A DNA stretch of 64,000 nt from Zygnema cylindricum (lineage: Eukaryota; Streptophyta; Zygnematophyceae; Zygnematales; Zygnemataceae). The position numbers and the translations under genes are program-made. Each line of letters starts with the position of its first letter. Positions within the stretch are counted from its first letter, which is position 1. The stretch is from assembly GCA_037447655.1 (NCBI GenBank), contig JBBHKE010003319.1:62001-126000 (forward strand), given 5' to 3'. The notes beneath the pieces are model-generated. The model searched no databases. It saw only the letters and a list, made by a program, of their open reading frames with translations, and had not been told where the DNA came from. Below are positions 32,879 to 44,600 of the stretch, piece after piece.

Positions 32879-34254
32879 AAGGATTCTCCTTAGAGTAGCA
32901 GTAGCGTAAGACATGGAAATTTACCAGATGGATATCTAGACCGCCTTCCTCAATGGTGAACTTGAGGAAGAAATATTCATGCGACAACCACAGGGTTTTG
33001 TAGACGAAAGAGAGAAGAGCAAAGTCTGCATGCTCATAAAGTCTTTATATTGGTTTTGTAGAGGTAGGAGAGAAGTGCAAAGTTTGCAGTCTCATAAAGT
33101 CTTTATATGGACTGAAGCAAGCTCCCAAACAATGGAACAAGAAACTAGATGAGTTCTCACCGGTCTCGGATATATCCAAATTAGCTCTGACCATTCTATC
33201 TATATTTTTGATAATGAGAATGGTGAGATTTTCATTGCAATTTATGTGGATGATCTTTAGGTGTTAAGTAATTCTTTCGAAAATATTAATTAGTTAACGT
33301 AAGATCTTAGAAGCAAATTTGATATGAAGGATTTAGGGGAGGCAAGGTATATTTTGGAAATCCAAATGGAGAGAGATAGGGGGAAAAGGATTATCAAACT
33401 TACTCAAAAAAAATCAATAGGTAATATACTTAAGAAATTCCAAATGGAGAAGGCAAACAGTTGTGCCACTCCCATGGACATGAAAAAAGTAAGTGATAGG
33501 AGTGTAGAAGGAGTTATATTCTTAGATGATCAGATGAGTCCAAAGGAGAGAGAGTTAATGAAGTTAATTCCTTATAAAGAGGTCGTAGGAAGTTCGATCT
33601 ACACTATGAACTATACAATGCTGGACATAGCGGCAGTAGTAGGAGTCATCAGTAGAAGTCTTAACGATCCTAGGAAGAAAGATTGGGAGGGAGCCTAGAG
33701 AGTCATGAGATATCTGGTAGGAACCAGAGAGTTATGGTTGCATTTGGGAGGGGAGCACACTGATATCACTACTTGGAGTGATGCCAATTATGGGGATGCA
33801 CCTTTGAGAAGATGCACTTCTAGGTATGTGTTCTATGTGGGGGAAGGTGCTTGCTGTTAAAGCAGTAAGCAACAAAAGGTGGTTGCTCAGTCTATTATGG
33901 AGGCTAGGTATATGGCCTCTTGTTTTGGTGTGAAATAGTTGATGTGGGTCAAGTCCTTGTTGCAAGAATTGGGGTATATGAAGAAAGGAGTGCATGAAGT
34001 GTTTTGTGATAATCAAGCTGCCATTGGAATTCCAGCTTATCCAAAACATCATTTCAAAGCTAAGAATATGGGCATAAGGTTGAGTTTTGTGAGAAAAAAA
34101 GTTGAGAATAAGATTATGAATCTTGTATATAGATGTGATGAGAAAATGGTTGCTGATATGATGACAAAACTAGTGCCTTCTCCCAAATTATAATATTGCT
34201 GAGAAAAATGTGGACTAAAATTGAGGTTAAAGTTAGACTAGAAAATAAGGGAAG
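32879..34254 (+). pseudogene. D2 RT and RNase H remnant, with PPT
   Basis: This is a second D copy. RT begins in the region also present at 27840 in D1, so it is not simply the continuation of D1. A local duplication (TCATAAAGTCTTTATA) occurs at 33036 and 33093. YVDD survives near 33244 but is followed by a TAG. The RT end and connection are open at 33324-33698. RNase H at 33739-34190 has WSDANYGD, a damaged MEA(E to R)Y and CDNQAA. The PPT AAAATAAGGGAAG ends at 34254. Confidence 0.78.
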
Positions 34255-35263
34255 TGTTGAAATTACTAGATTTATAGAGTATTTTCAAGGTCTAAATATA
34301 TCAGTATAAAAAGGAAAAGAAAAGGGCAAACAGCCTGCCTCCACCTTCTCTCTCTTGCCACCATACTTATTGTGAGTCGTGAAGGATAAAGAGAGTGGCT
34401 GGACCATGGGTGCCTTAGTTCAACAGGCAGTTATATTTACTAGGATACGAAAAAGATACTTGACGGACCCAGGATTTGATCGTGGTACCTAGCGGTCAGC
34501 TTAATCCTATTAGTCTAGGACCAATGTTATAGGGTTTGATAGATATTTATTTATTTATGATCAAAATAATGCATTTAAATATAACTATATACGACGTGCA
34601 TAGATAGAGTTTTGTAAAGTACGAAGTACGTTACGGTTTCGAAATGGATACTACGCATTTTGTTTCGTCAACGAAACAAATATCGCGCAGGTATTTCTGA
34701 CGGCTGAGATTTCATTTTGGATGTTATCCAACGGTGCACATCCTCGCCGAGATCGCGGAGTGGTCACTTTGGCGTTTTGTGACATGGCATGACGTGGCGC
34801 CATGTGGAGAGATGACATTTAGTCGCGAGAATTCCGAGGATCCTATGGACGAGTAAAATTGAGGCATGCATCCACGTAATGGCCATGTCGTACATTGGTC
34901 ATACAAAAGGTACACCGGTGGTAGTAATTTTTGGTCCTATACAGTAATCTGATTGGTGCGTACCTCATTAAATTAGAGTTATTAGAGATATTCAGGACTT
35001 AGTGTTTTTGAGATACAGTCACCTCTCCCATTGAGTGTTTATATAAAAAAGGCATCTTTGCGACCCCATAACTTATCAGCTCATTGGTCGTTTTCAATGA
35101 TTTTTTTTGCTACAGACTTAGAGGAGTCTATGCTACGTAAGAGTTCAATCAGACTGTCAATTTACCTTCTTGGGCAGCAGTGGTTGTGGCTTGGAGTGGG
35201 TTAGTTAAAAACTATATAGAGGCTTCCTGAATTTTGTAGTCGAATGGAGGACACAAAATTGCA
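34255..35263 (+). repeat. D2 3' LTR (1009 bp)
   Basis: It runs from TGTTGAAATTACTAG to ATGGAGGACACAAAATTGCA. It shows that D LTRs also end 20 nt after an ATG even when no gag follows. The next five bases are AATTT, a possible TSD half with no partner found. Confidence 0.85.
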
Positions 35264-36118
35264 AATTTGCTAAATAAAGCTCTACCTGAACCAAAATTAC
35301 AATTCTGCAGAGATGCTACTTGGCTAAGTGAATAAGTAAATCCTAAGCTTTAGGGGTGTGTTGGATTTAAAAGTTTTGTCCTCAATACAGAGGGTTGTGA
35401 GGAGACGTTAAGGACTTAGAATAATTTTGGTCTAAGACAGTTGTAAATCTTATCTTTACTAGTGTTACAATAGCAAAAGGACAATAAAGTGTATTCTACT
35501 TCCAGATGGGCAAGCGTCAGCATTGGAGGATTGAGCAAATATTTTGGAATGGCACCGATAGTAACTTTCAAATGCAAATCATCGAACGAGCAGACTCTGA
35601 AAAAAAGACAGATGAGGTGAAAAGCAAACATCTTGGAAAAATGTTCTGTACCAAACAATAATCAATCTTTGATAAGAATCTAGTCGAATGACGCGATTTG
35701 AGCAAGAACCACAAGCGACTAAGCACACTGTACTTCCTTAGGTGCTTTGTACTTTAGGACCACAGTCGCCTAAACTTTTATGACGGACAAAAACCAAGCA
35801 ACAATAACTTTATCTGTATGGCTTCCTATTCTATAGATACGTGAAAACACTTTGTTGTAGTTTAGCGCATTATTAAATTGTGTTTCACTATAGAGATTAC
35901 GGTTAGTATCAAATAGGTCTTTTGGAATTACTTCGAGTACAGTGACGTATAGTTAAGGTACCTTGTCATTTTATAGTTCAGTACTACAACGCCAGGTGTT
36001 AGTATCTGATTTGATAGTGAGCAGTAGATACTCACACTGTGAATAAATTTTAGGACAAAGAGAAATTAAAGTACCATACATGTAGTATGTGTTGTCCATA
36101 GCCTTTTTCAGCCATGGA
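35264..36118. other. No recognised gene; contains direct repeat R1
   Basis: The sequence is AT-rich with no supported coding region. R1 (35967-36075) is similar to R2 at 36920-37062 in the same orientation. Shared words include CATTTTATAGT, AGGTGT.AG.ATCTGATTTGAT and TAGTGAGCAGTA.ATACTCAC. Confidence 0.4.
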
Positions 36119-36634
36119 TTACTCACGGAAACACCCAACATTGATCCGACGCTTAGAAATAATATGAGAAACCTCTTGACGCACAGAAAAGCCCCCCTCT
36201 GAAGTAATAGTTCCAACGGCATCGTGAATAGTGTCGTGCGCCTGGATCAAATTTCCTCCATGGGAGCAACAAAGCAAGTGGACACCATCAAGCCCCAAGG
36301 CGCGACCACATGCAAAAACAAGAGAGCCAAGTAAAGGAGGATGGGGGAGGCTAAGGCGAAACCGAAGGGCGGTGGTGAACTGAGCCGGTGAGAATCGGAG
36401 AGTGGACAAAATCGGTGTAGCCAAAAGCCAAGACCCAGAACCAAGTCCACCACAAGAGAGAAGACTGGCACGAGAAGAATCGGAGTGAAGCGCCTTGAGA
36501 AGGTCGGATTTAATGGCGTCGACAACCCGATCAGAAATTGATTCCTGGACACGCTCAACAGATTTTGTAACAAGGGTGGCAAAAATTGTCACTGCCACTA
36601 GGGCATGGGGAGGAAGAGAACGTGGCGCCTCCAA
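36119..36634 (-). pseudogene. Reverse-transcriptase-associated C-terminal fragment (LINE-like)
   Basis: A 171-codon minus-strand frame contains GSGSWLLATPILSTLRFSPAQ, ALRFRLSLPHPPLLG, CGRALGLDGVHLLCCSHGG and AHDTIHDAV. This order (a Trp-containing loop, an L-rich 'RLxLP' segment, then a C...H-x-L-x-C-C-x-H-x-G cluster and an H-D pair) resembles the tail found after RT in some non-LTR or unclassified retroelement proteins. No RT catalytic motif is present. The frame starts with no clear promoter and is out of context, so it is called a fragment. An orphan gene remains possible. Confidence 0.4.
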
Positions 36635-36793
36635 TAGAGATCGCTAGAAGGCGAACACACCGTTTGAATTCCGGGGGATAACAGTAGTGTTGGATTGGCA
36701 CGTGAATGCCGGTTCAATACGGGGTAGAATGTGATACGTCACACTTGAACCCGCCTAAAAAGAAATAGGTACGGACCCGCCAGGCTCTACATC

Positions 36794-36865
36794 GAGCTGG
36801 TGGCACAGTGGTTAGTGCGTTGACAGCTCAAGTCAGAGGTCCCAGGTTCGAGCCCTGGCCGGCTC
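36794..36865 (+). tRNA. tRNA-like Pol III unit (anticodon CTC position; possible SINE head or pseudo-tRNA)
   Basis: The 72 nt fold as a cloverleaf. The acceptor is GAGCTGG with CCGGCTC (one G-T pair), the D-arm GCAC with GTGC, the anticodon stem TTGAC with GTCAG, and the T-arm CCAGG with CCTGG around TTCGAGC. Box A (TGGCACAGTGG, 36801-36811) and box B (GGTTCGAGCCC, 36845-36855) fit the consensus, and TTTT follows at 36868-36871. The loop AGCTCAA would give anticodon CTC (Glu), but position 33 is G instead of the near-universal T, and it does not look like the plant tRNA-Glu I know. It may be a pseudo-tRNA or a SINE head. Confidence 0.5.
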
Positions 36866-36919
36866 ACTTTTCCCTAGTATGGGACATGCCGAATCCCGGA
36901 TTTCAAGGAAATCAACAGT

Positions 36920-37062
36920 CATTTTATAGTATAGTTCTACAGTGTTAGGTGTCAGCATCTGATTTGATCTACACAACCATGTGTTATCATTTGATTTGCT
37001 AGTGAGCAGTATATACTCACGCAGTTTATAAAGTTTACGACTTAGAGAAATTTTGATATCCA
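36920..37062 (+). repeat. Direct repeat R2 (partner of R1)
   Basis: Similar to 35967-36075, with an extra segment of about 30 bp (CTACACAACCATGTG...) that itself partly repeats ATTTGATTTG. The RT-associated fragment and the tRNA-like unit lie between R1 and R2. Confidence 0.45.
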
Positions 37063-37254
37063 GTTTTGGGAATATGAAAATCTAAAAACATTATTTTGGA
37101 AATTTGAAAATTTAATATCTTATGGTTTACTAGTTCAATTGTGTTTTAATTTTGAGAATTGACAGTATTTATGGTGATTTAGTTGTATGTTGAATTTGGT
37201 GTAGATTACACAAGTGAATTAGATTTTGTAGTCCGTGAAAAACTGGTATATGAT

Positions 37255-37347
37255 AAGATTCTCATTAAGCTTTTGTTATAGTCATCTCTACTTCTACAAC
37301 TACTGCTGCAGCTCCACCTATACTAGTGGTCATAGAACAACACATAG
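37255..37347 (+). repeat. Family E-like LTR end
   Basis: The words TCTACTTCTACAACTACTGCTGC and GTGGTCATAGAACAACA match the end of the family E solo LTR (44409-44467), which encodes a short Ser/Thr/Ala/Pro-rich start. Here the ATG has become ATC. Only this end is recognisable. Confidence 0.45.
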
Positions 37348-38067
37348 TGGACTGAGAAATTATCTTTTCTAGCTTATTTCTCTGGGTCTTTGCGCGCGCG
37401 GAAATTAAGCCACGTCTATTTTTTTGAATCTTCCGTACATCTAGCCTATACACTGTATTCGTACAAAAAAAATATGAATTTTACGAAATATTCAAAAACT
37501 GAAAAAAATAACAAAATTTTGTAAAAAGGTCAAAATCTGTATGAATGGGACATCTATGATGCCTCCTCCTTTTGTGTCTCTTTTCCTTTTGTGCCTCCTC
37601 TCCATAAGCCAACAAAAAAATTCGTTTCAAGGCTTTTGTCGACGACTAGGAAACATTTTGACTCGCAGTTCAAAATTTGTGTCGATTCTTACTGAAGATC
37701 GAGTGTTCGATCAAAGCGAATCAAAAACGCTCGCCGACATTTGAATACTCTTTTGTCGTATTCTTAAAAACTAGGCAAAAGCTCCACATGGCATTGAAAA
37801 AAACAATGTACTTCTCAATTGTACCATACTAGTATACAACCGTATACATAAAAAATCCCACCGAATCTGTTGGCCGGAGCTGTTTGGTTTCTGAAGGTCT
37901 AAATTTCATGGTGTCACGTGGCGTTATTTTCAACAAATTAAGACGCGAGCAGTCCCCATCGTCCGGCACAAAATCCTTGCCATATATTTTTTTTGGAAGT
38001 TCCGTCAACTTTTACGAAGAATTTATCGCCAAGGAGTACAATACACCTTGAATCGCTATTAGCGTTA
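37348..38067. other. No recognised feature
   Basis: About 720 bp, AT-rich, with no supported gene. The open frame at 37541-37744 has no family resemblance. Confidence 0.3.
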
Positions 38068-38072
38068 ATGTT

Positions 38073-39209
38073 TGCAGTTTTATGGGGTCCATTCCCCCAC
38101 AGAATTTGCAGATCTAAAGAAGCTTATCAAGTTAGTGCCGACTCAAAGTTTATACTAACCCAAGTGATTGGCCCCTAGACAATCAGTGCCCAATACCAAT
38201 TCACCCTGTGAAATAAGACGTTTTGTGTGCTCAATTCCACCACAGAATACAAAGTTGGAATATGATTTTTGGACACATTCACCCACTTTGAATTTCCCTT
38301 AAAAATTCAGCCACCGTCGCAGGCAAAAACTCTAACCGATTACACCATTGTGTAGCTTGGACTCTGTTGGGTCCGCAGCAAAAACAATCACTAATAATGG
38401 TAAACTCAATTGATAGATATGGTTGCTCAAAGTTAGCGTTTTATACAGATGCTCTCTGGGAGAGAGGCAGCTATCTAACAAAATAATCTAAGTCCTAAAC
38501 CCCTCTCTAAACCTCCTAGTACTTAGATACGGACCAATTAGAAGACTATAGTGTACATAAAAGTACAAGTGCCGGAGTACTTTCTGTACGGTATTTGTAC
38601 TACATGGCCAAAACAGTGAAATATGTCAAAATCCGGATTTGTTATCATGCGCTCCGGAGATTTTGTAAACCCGTAAGATGTTGCCACGTGTCATCTGGAG
38701 TGGTGACGTCTGAAAACCGCCAAAATGTACTTCTCGCGACACCCGCGGTTACCACGGCCGTCCGATCAGATCGCCTTTTAAAATAAGTCGTTGAAATAAA
38801 TGTTCGCACCATTTATTTTGTGCGGTACAATAGTATTCGACACGTTCTATGTTCCACCGTAAGTTTCGTTTGTTCAATGAAATGTCCTACGTATAATTGT
38901 TTTAATATATATCAAACCCTATGAACTTTATTAGAGTTCCGATACTATAGGATAACGCTACCGGCTACCGCCTATTGTGACGGACGGTGGGTACCAAGTT
39001 CAAATCCAGGGCCATCAATCCCCCTTTTGGTCAATCTATAAGAAACTACTCATGTCTCTCTAGAAAGCCTAGGCAGCCATGGCTCTAGATCCTTATCCAG
39101 CCTTTAGTGACTACAACAAATGTGAGGGCTTGGAGAAAGGAGTTAGAGGCAAACTACCTGTGTTGTTTTCTATCTTTACATAGACCTATAAAATACTTAA
39201 ATTTCAACA
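38073..39209 (-). repeat. N3 3' LTR (1137 bp)
   Basis: On the minus strand it starts TGTTGAAATTTAAG at 39209 and ends ATGGACCCCATAAAACTGCA at 38073. The G-box is at 38693-38702, and hairpin 1 near 38974-39014. Confidence 0.88.
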
Positions 39210-40606
39210 CTCCCCTTATTTTCTAGTCTACTTTTCTTTCAACTCACACTTAATCACACACAAAAAAAAACAAACAACAACAAACACCCTCCCCTTTTCT
39301 TTTTATTTTTCTTTTCTTTTCATTAAACTTTAAGAAAATACCGTCGTATTTGAAACAGTGTACTAGATGAACCGAAATAATAATTCCCCACACATTTTTT
39401 TTTGCATGCCATTTTTCATAAATTCGGGCTCTTCGAGCAAGGAGTTTATCCACCTCATCCCTTTTTCATCCGAGCAAAATACAGATTCCCACTTGCAGTT
39501 CAAACAACCAGCCCCATCCCCAACCTGCAGCACATACCCAGATGTTTACCCTTTTACAGGCACACCTTCATAAATGGCATCACTCCTATGAGTGATGTCA
39601 AATCCAATCTCCACCGAATTTTTCCAAAAAACAAGTGTCCCCACTAAGTTCCTCATAAGATCTACGTCTTCTGTACTCATATTTTTATCCATGATACTCA
39701 CCCCATTTTCTGAACTTTCTTCACTCTCTCCCATAGAATTCTTTCCACTATCATTTTCTAATTTTATTCCCAATAAATAATTCTCCTTCTCTAAACCTTT
39801 TATTAAATTTTCCTTTTCTTCCCTATACTTTAGAAACCCCTCTAAATTTACTTCTCCCCTTTCCTCGAAATCCGTTGAACTCTCTTTTTTCGACCAGTTT
39901 TGTGATCCCAAATATCTATGAAATTATACTCATTACATTTATTTTTCCCTTTTTCGATTATGTATCATATATCTGACTTTCTCATTTTGATGTCATACTT
40001 TCTTCACTCTTTGACATCCTCATGAAGTCTAACTGCCTCAAGTACCTCCTTTTCCTTTACTTCCCTTAAACCTCCAAAAACACATTGTTGCTTACATGGA
40101 AATTCTGTGTGCTTTTCTTTCTTCTCCATTCTATCGATGTGAAGAAGCTCCAAAATATCTTCATCCTCTTTCTCCTCTTCCCCTTCTTCCTCCTCATTCA
40201 CATACTAACTTATAAGTTCTTCCAAATAAGGACACTCCATATAGTGACCCGGTTTCCTACAACTGAAGAAAACCTCTTTTTGAAAGCTCCCCTTTCTTTT
40301 CCTCTATCTCTCTCTTTCGACCAAAGTTTTGATAAGGTTTACCTTTCTCTTTCTTCATCTCATCAGGCTTCCGCTCGTCACGGTCACTCCTCTCATCACC
40401 CTTACGCTTGTCACCACCAGCTGTTAATGCATTTACATGTCACTTCCCCCTCGAAGCTCCAAGTGTGTTCATCAGTAAAAATTATCCCCATGGTAATGTT
40501 CCAAGTCCGTGAGGAGCGATCCATTCCCTATATACAGTAAATTATGTCTTCGTAATCATCTAGAAGTTTCATAATTATTGTGTTAATCTTTTTTTCCTCA
40601 GATTCT
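39210..40606 (-). pseudogene. N3 internal region, distal part
   Basis: On the minus strand, the gag end near 40600-40440 is followed by a Glu/Lys-rich frame (40201-40004: EEEGEEEKEDEDILELLHI, then EFPCKQQCVFGGLREVK). Next come acidic coiled-coil-like sequence (39911-39546), ending SDAIYEGVPVKG, and the decayed RNase H tail. The PPT precedes 39209. The zinc knuckle region near 40250 is damaged. No protease, integrase or RT sequence is present. Confidence 0.72.
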
Positions 40607-41680
40607 TGAAACTTTGAGACCTCTATAAGTCCTGAAAGTGAACAGCTTCTAAGAAGCCTCTAGGATAACTCTGACCCCTTTGTGTTTCAGCAAGAAAAAA
40701 CTGCCACACTAGAAGACAAAAACTTTGCCCACCTTCATCAATCCTGTCAAGGCAAGACTCCCCTGAGTGGATAGCAAAAAGAATCTCTAAATTTGCTCCC
40801 CTGAGCATTAAGTTATGGAGGGTAAAAGTTGACCTTTTGTACAGAAGCTCTCTGGGAGAGAGGGTCCTATCTCCTAATTTTTCTAAGTCCTATATCTCTC
40901 ACAAACTCTATCTATTAATGTACGACGCCAATGATATTCCACTTTTGTACACAAAAGTAGAGCTGTAGGTGTACTTTTTGTATGGACATTGTACGACATG
41001 GCCTAAATGTCAACACATGTCATATCCAAATTCGGTGCCGTAATCTCCGAAGAAATCACTATCCAATGTAATTTCGCCACGTGTCATCTGATGTGGCGAT
41101 GACCACAAACCGCCGAAATCCTCTTCCGCAATCTCGGCGTTCATTCCGGTCGTCCAATTAAATTCACATCTAATCGTAGCCGTAATAAATACCTGCGCGG
41201 TATTCGTTTTGCTAAAGAAACAAATGCGCGGTATTAGTTTCTTTATCCATACCACAATCCGTACTTTTACATTACTGTTTCTATGTATCTAGTAAATAGT
41301 TGCAGTTAAATGAATTATTCTACTTGGTAATGTATAAGTAAATATCAAACCCTATATTACGTAACACTAGTTCTAGACATAACGGATAAGGCTACCGTTT
41401 ACCGTCTGCTTACCAACCGGCAGGTACCACGATGAAATCTTGGGGTCGGCACATATCCTTTTAGTAAATAAACGTCTAACTGTAAATAAACTAATATATG
41501 TATTTCCCGTAAACCTCTGGATAGCCTAGGTAGCCATGGCTTTAGCTTCCTCTCCAATTTCTCAATGACTGCGACAAGTTTGAGAAGTTGGAGAGAGAAG
41601 TTAGAGGTAGACTGCCTCGGCTTTTCCTATATTTCTATTAAGACCTAGAAAATACTTTAAACAGACCATTAATTTCTACA
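40607..41680 (-). repeat. A4 3' LTR (1074 bp)
   Basis: On the minus strand it starts TGTAGAAATTAATGG at 41680 and ends TTTCA at 40607. G-box at 41086-41095. Confidence 0.9.
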
Positions 41681-41693
41681 CTCCCCTTATTTT

Positions 41694-44600
41694 CTATTCA
41701 ATCTTTAATTTCAGACCACACTTCTCCATGCAAAAAATTAGATAAGAGGAAGGAACAGGTTTGGTCATCATATCTGCTACCATCTCACTATCTGGTCTGT
41801 ACTCTAAACTGATTATTTTGTTTTCTACTTTTTCTCTAACAAAGTTGAGTCTAATGTTCATATGTTTAGCTTTAAAATGATGTTTAGGATTGGCAAAAAT
41901 AGCGATAGTTGCCTGATTATCACAAAAAAAATTATGCACACCACTCTTAAGGTGACCAAGCTCACCAAGCAAAGACTTGACCCACATCAATTCTTTTACA
42001 GCAGAGCAAAAGGCTATATACTCAGCCTCCATGGTGGAGTGAGCAATAACTTTTTGCTGTTTGCTACTCCAACAGCAAGCCCCATCACCCACAAATAATA
42101 CATATCCTGAAGTGCATCTCCTCATCGGAGCATCACCATAACTGGCATCACTCCAAGTAGTGATGTCAGTATTCTCCCCACCCAAATGCAACCATAGATC
42201 CCTAGTTCCTATCAAATATCTATGGACTCTCTTAGTTGCCTCTCAATTCCACTTAGTGGGAGCATTTAGACTTCAACTCATCACTCCTACAGCTGCAGCT
42301 AAATCAGGTCGGGTACAATTCATAAAAAAGATTAGACTTCCCACTCCTTGCCTGTAAAGAATAGTCTGCATGAACTTCTGTTCTTCAGGAGATAATTCCT
42401 CGTCTAAGACTATGACTCCTTCTTCCTCACTCCCATCACTACCCTTCTCAACTCCATTAGAGTTGTACAACTATTAGTTTTATCCATCCGAAATTTTTCA
42501 AGCATGTTCCCTATTGCTTCCTTTTGATTCAATCATATAATCTTTCTTTTTCGGACTCTCTCTACTTGAATTCCCAAAAAATAATTTGCTTCCCCCATAT
42601 CCTTCATTTCAAATCTCCCCTTAAGATCGGTTTTCTGTTAATTAATTTTTTGCATTGATTTTTTTTAAAACAAGCAAATCATCAACATAAAATACAATAA
42701 ATATAAAACCTTCCTCATCTTCGAAAACATAGATTGAGTGATCTGAACTGATCCGGATATATCCCAGACCGGTAAGAAACTCATCAAGCTTCTAATTCCA
42801 CTGTCGAGGCGCCTGTTTCAAACCATAAAGAGATTTAATCAGCCAGCATACCTTACTCTCCTCTCCTTCCTCCACAAACCCTTCGAGTTGTCGCATGAAG
42901 GTCTCCTCTTCCAATTCTCCATGTAAAAAGGTTGTCTTGATGTCCATCTGGTACACTTCCATGTCTTTTGCTGCTGCCACACTGAGAAGTACGGGAACAG
43001 AGGGAAATCTAACGATCGAGGCAAAGGTTTCCTCGTAGTCAATTCCCTCCTTTTGTGTAAATCCCTTTGCCACTAATATGGCATTGTAGCGCTCGATTAT
43101 GTTATCTGGGTTCAGTTTTAATTTGAAAACCCACTTACAACCGATTAGTATTCGGTTAGGTGGACAATCCACCAGCTCCCTAGTATCAGCTGCCATGATT
43201 GAGGCCATCTCCTCATTGATGGCTGTCTTGCACCTGTTTCTTTCTGGACAAGTCATCGCCTCTCCATAAGTTTGAGGTTCATCTTGATGAGATAGTTTTG
43301 TTAACTTGTTATTAACCTGTTTTTTTGCAATTTTTTGCTACTTCTCCTCCCCCCTCAAAATCTTTGGCCGGAATAGATGGTTCTCGTGGATTATTTCGAA
43401 CAATCTCGGCTTCTCCTCTATCCCTTGATTCCGAATCAATTTCCGCTACGTCTTCCGCTTCGGGTAGAGTTGTCACTGGAGTTTCCACAGCCGAGTCCTT
43501 TTCGGTCTTATTTGTACCTACAAGAATGTCATCTTCTCTAAAACCAAGATAGCGAGGAAGCTCAAATTCATCGGAATTTTCTGACTCAAATCTGATTTTA
43601 ACTGACTTTGTATACTTGAAGGGATGACTTTGTATACATGAAGGGATCCACAGACTTTCCTTCATCCATAACTACTAGATGTTTTATTAAGATTATATCT
43701 TCTCGTTTCAAATCATAAACTCTATATCCTTTTGTTGTTTTTTTTGGAAAGCTTTCAGTTTCTGAGCAGCGCAGCTGCTATACAGACAAAGCAGCGCAGC
43801 TACTATAGAGAGAGAGCAGCGCAGCTGCTATACAGAGAGAGCAGCGTAGCTGCTATACAATAGAGCAGCGCAGCAGCGAAGCAATAACACAAACAGGATA
43901 ACGCAACCACGATTATATTTGATATGGTCCGTATGGACAACGCACCGTCTGATATTATTAATGTGATTCTGTACAAGATAGAGCAACTGCGATAGATACG
44001 ATTCTAGTCAACTTAGTGGGTAACTCAGTGGTAGCTTAGTGATAGCTCAGTGATAGCTTAGTGATAGCTCAGTGGTAGCTTGACAGATTATTGGTAGCTT
44101 GGTAGTTTGACGTACCTCTCAAGTACGCTAGTGTTGCCAGTTCAACACAAGTATAAGACTTAGGACTCGGAACATATTATGTATCCAGACTTCCGAGTAG
44201 TAAAACTGCACACAATTTTTGGGAAACTTCTGAGTATTATATCTTGAGTGTTATCAAGTCTATTAAGCTAAAACTTTGGGAGTTATTAGTGTTTATAGTA
44301 CTCTATATTCTGATAGAGTTTTGTGAGGTTTGGATACTTGTATAAGAATTCGTGAGTACTTAAGAACAGTTGTTTGGTAGGATTCTTGATAGCTTCTAAG
44401 AGTGTATCATGTCTACTTCTACTACTACTGCTGCTCCTCCACCTGCACCGGTGGTTGTAGAATAACACCTTTAATATCGTGATCATATCCTAATAAGTAT
44501 CCCGGTTTTCCTTTAGGATATTGCTTCCAATTAGATCGATCTGTATCTAGACTGAATACTTCACTGCGGAAAACCTTTAGGTGAGATATGTCTAGTTTCC

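Noticed and set aside
33324-33698. An intact gene in D2
   Set aside because: It is an internal piece of RT and the RT-RNase H connection with no start context, flanked by stops in the same pol.
36794-36865. A functional tRNA-Glu gene
   Set aside because: Position 33 is G and the body does not resemble the tRNA-Glu sequences I know. Kept only as a tRNA-like unit.
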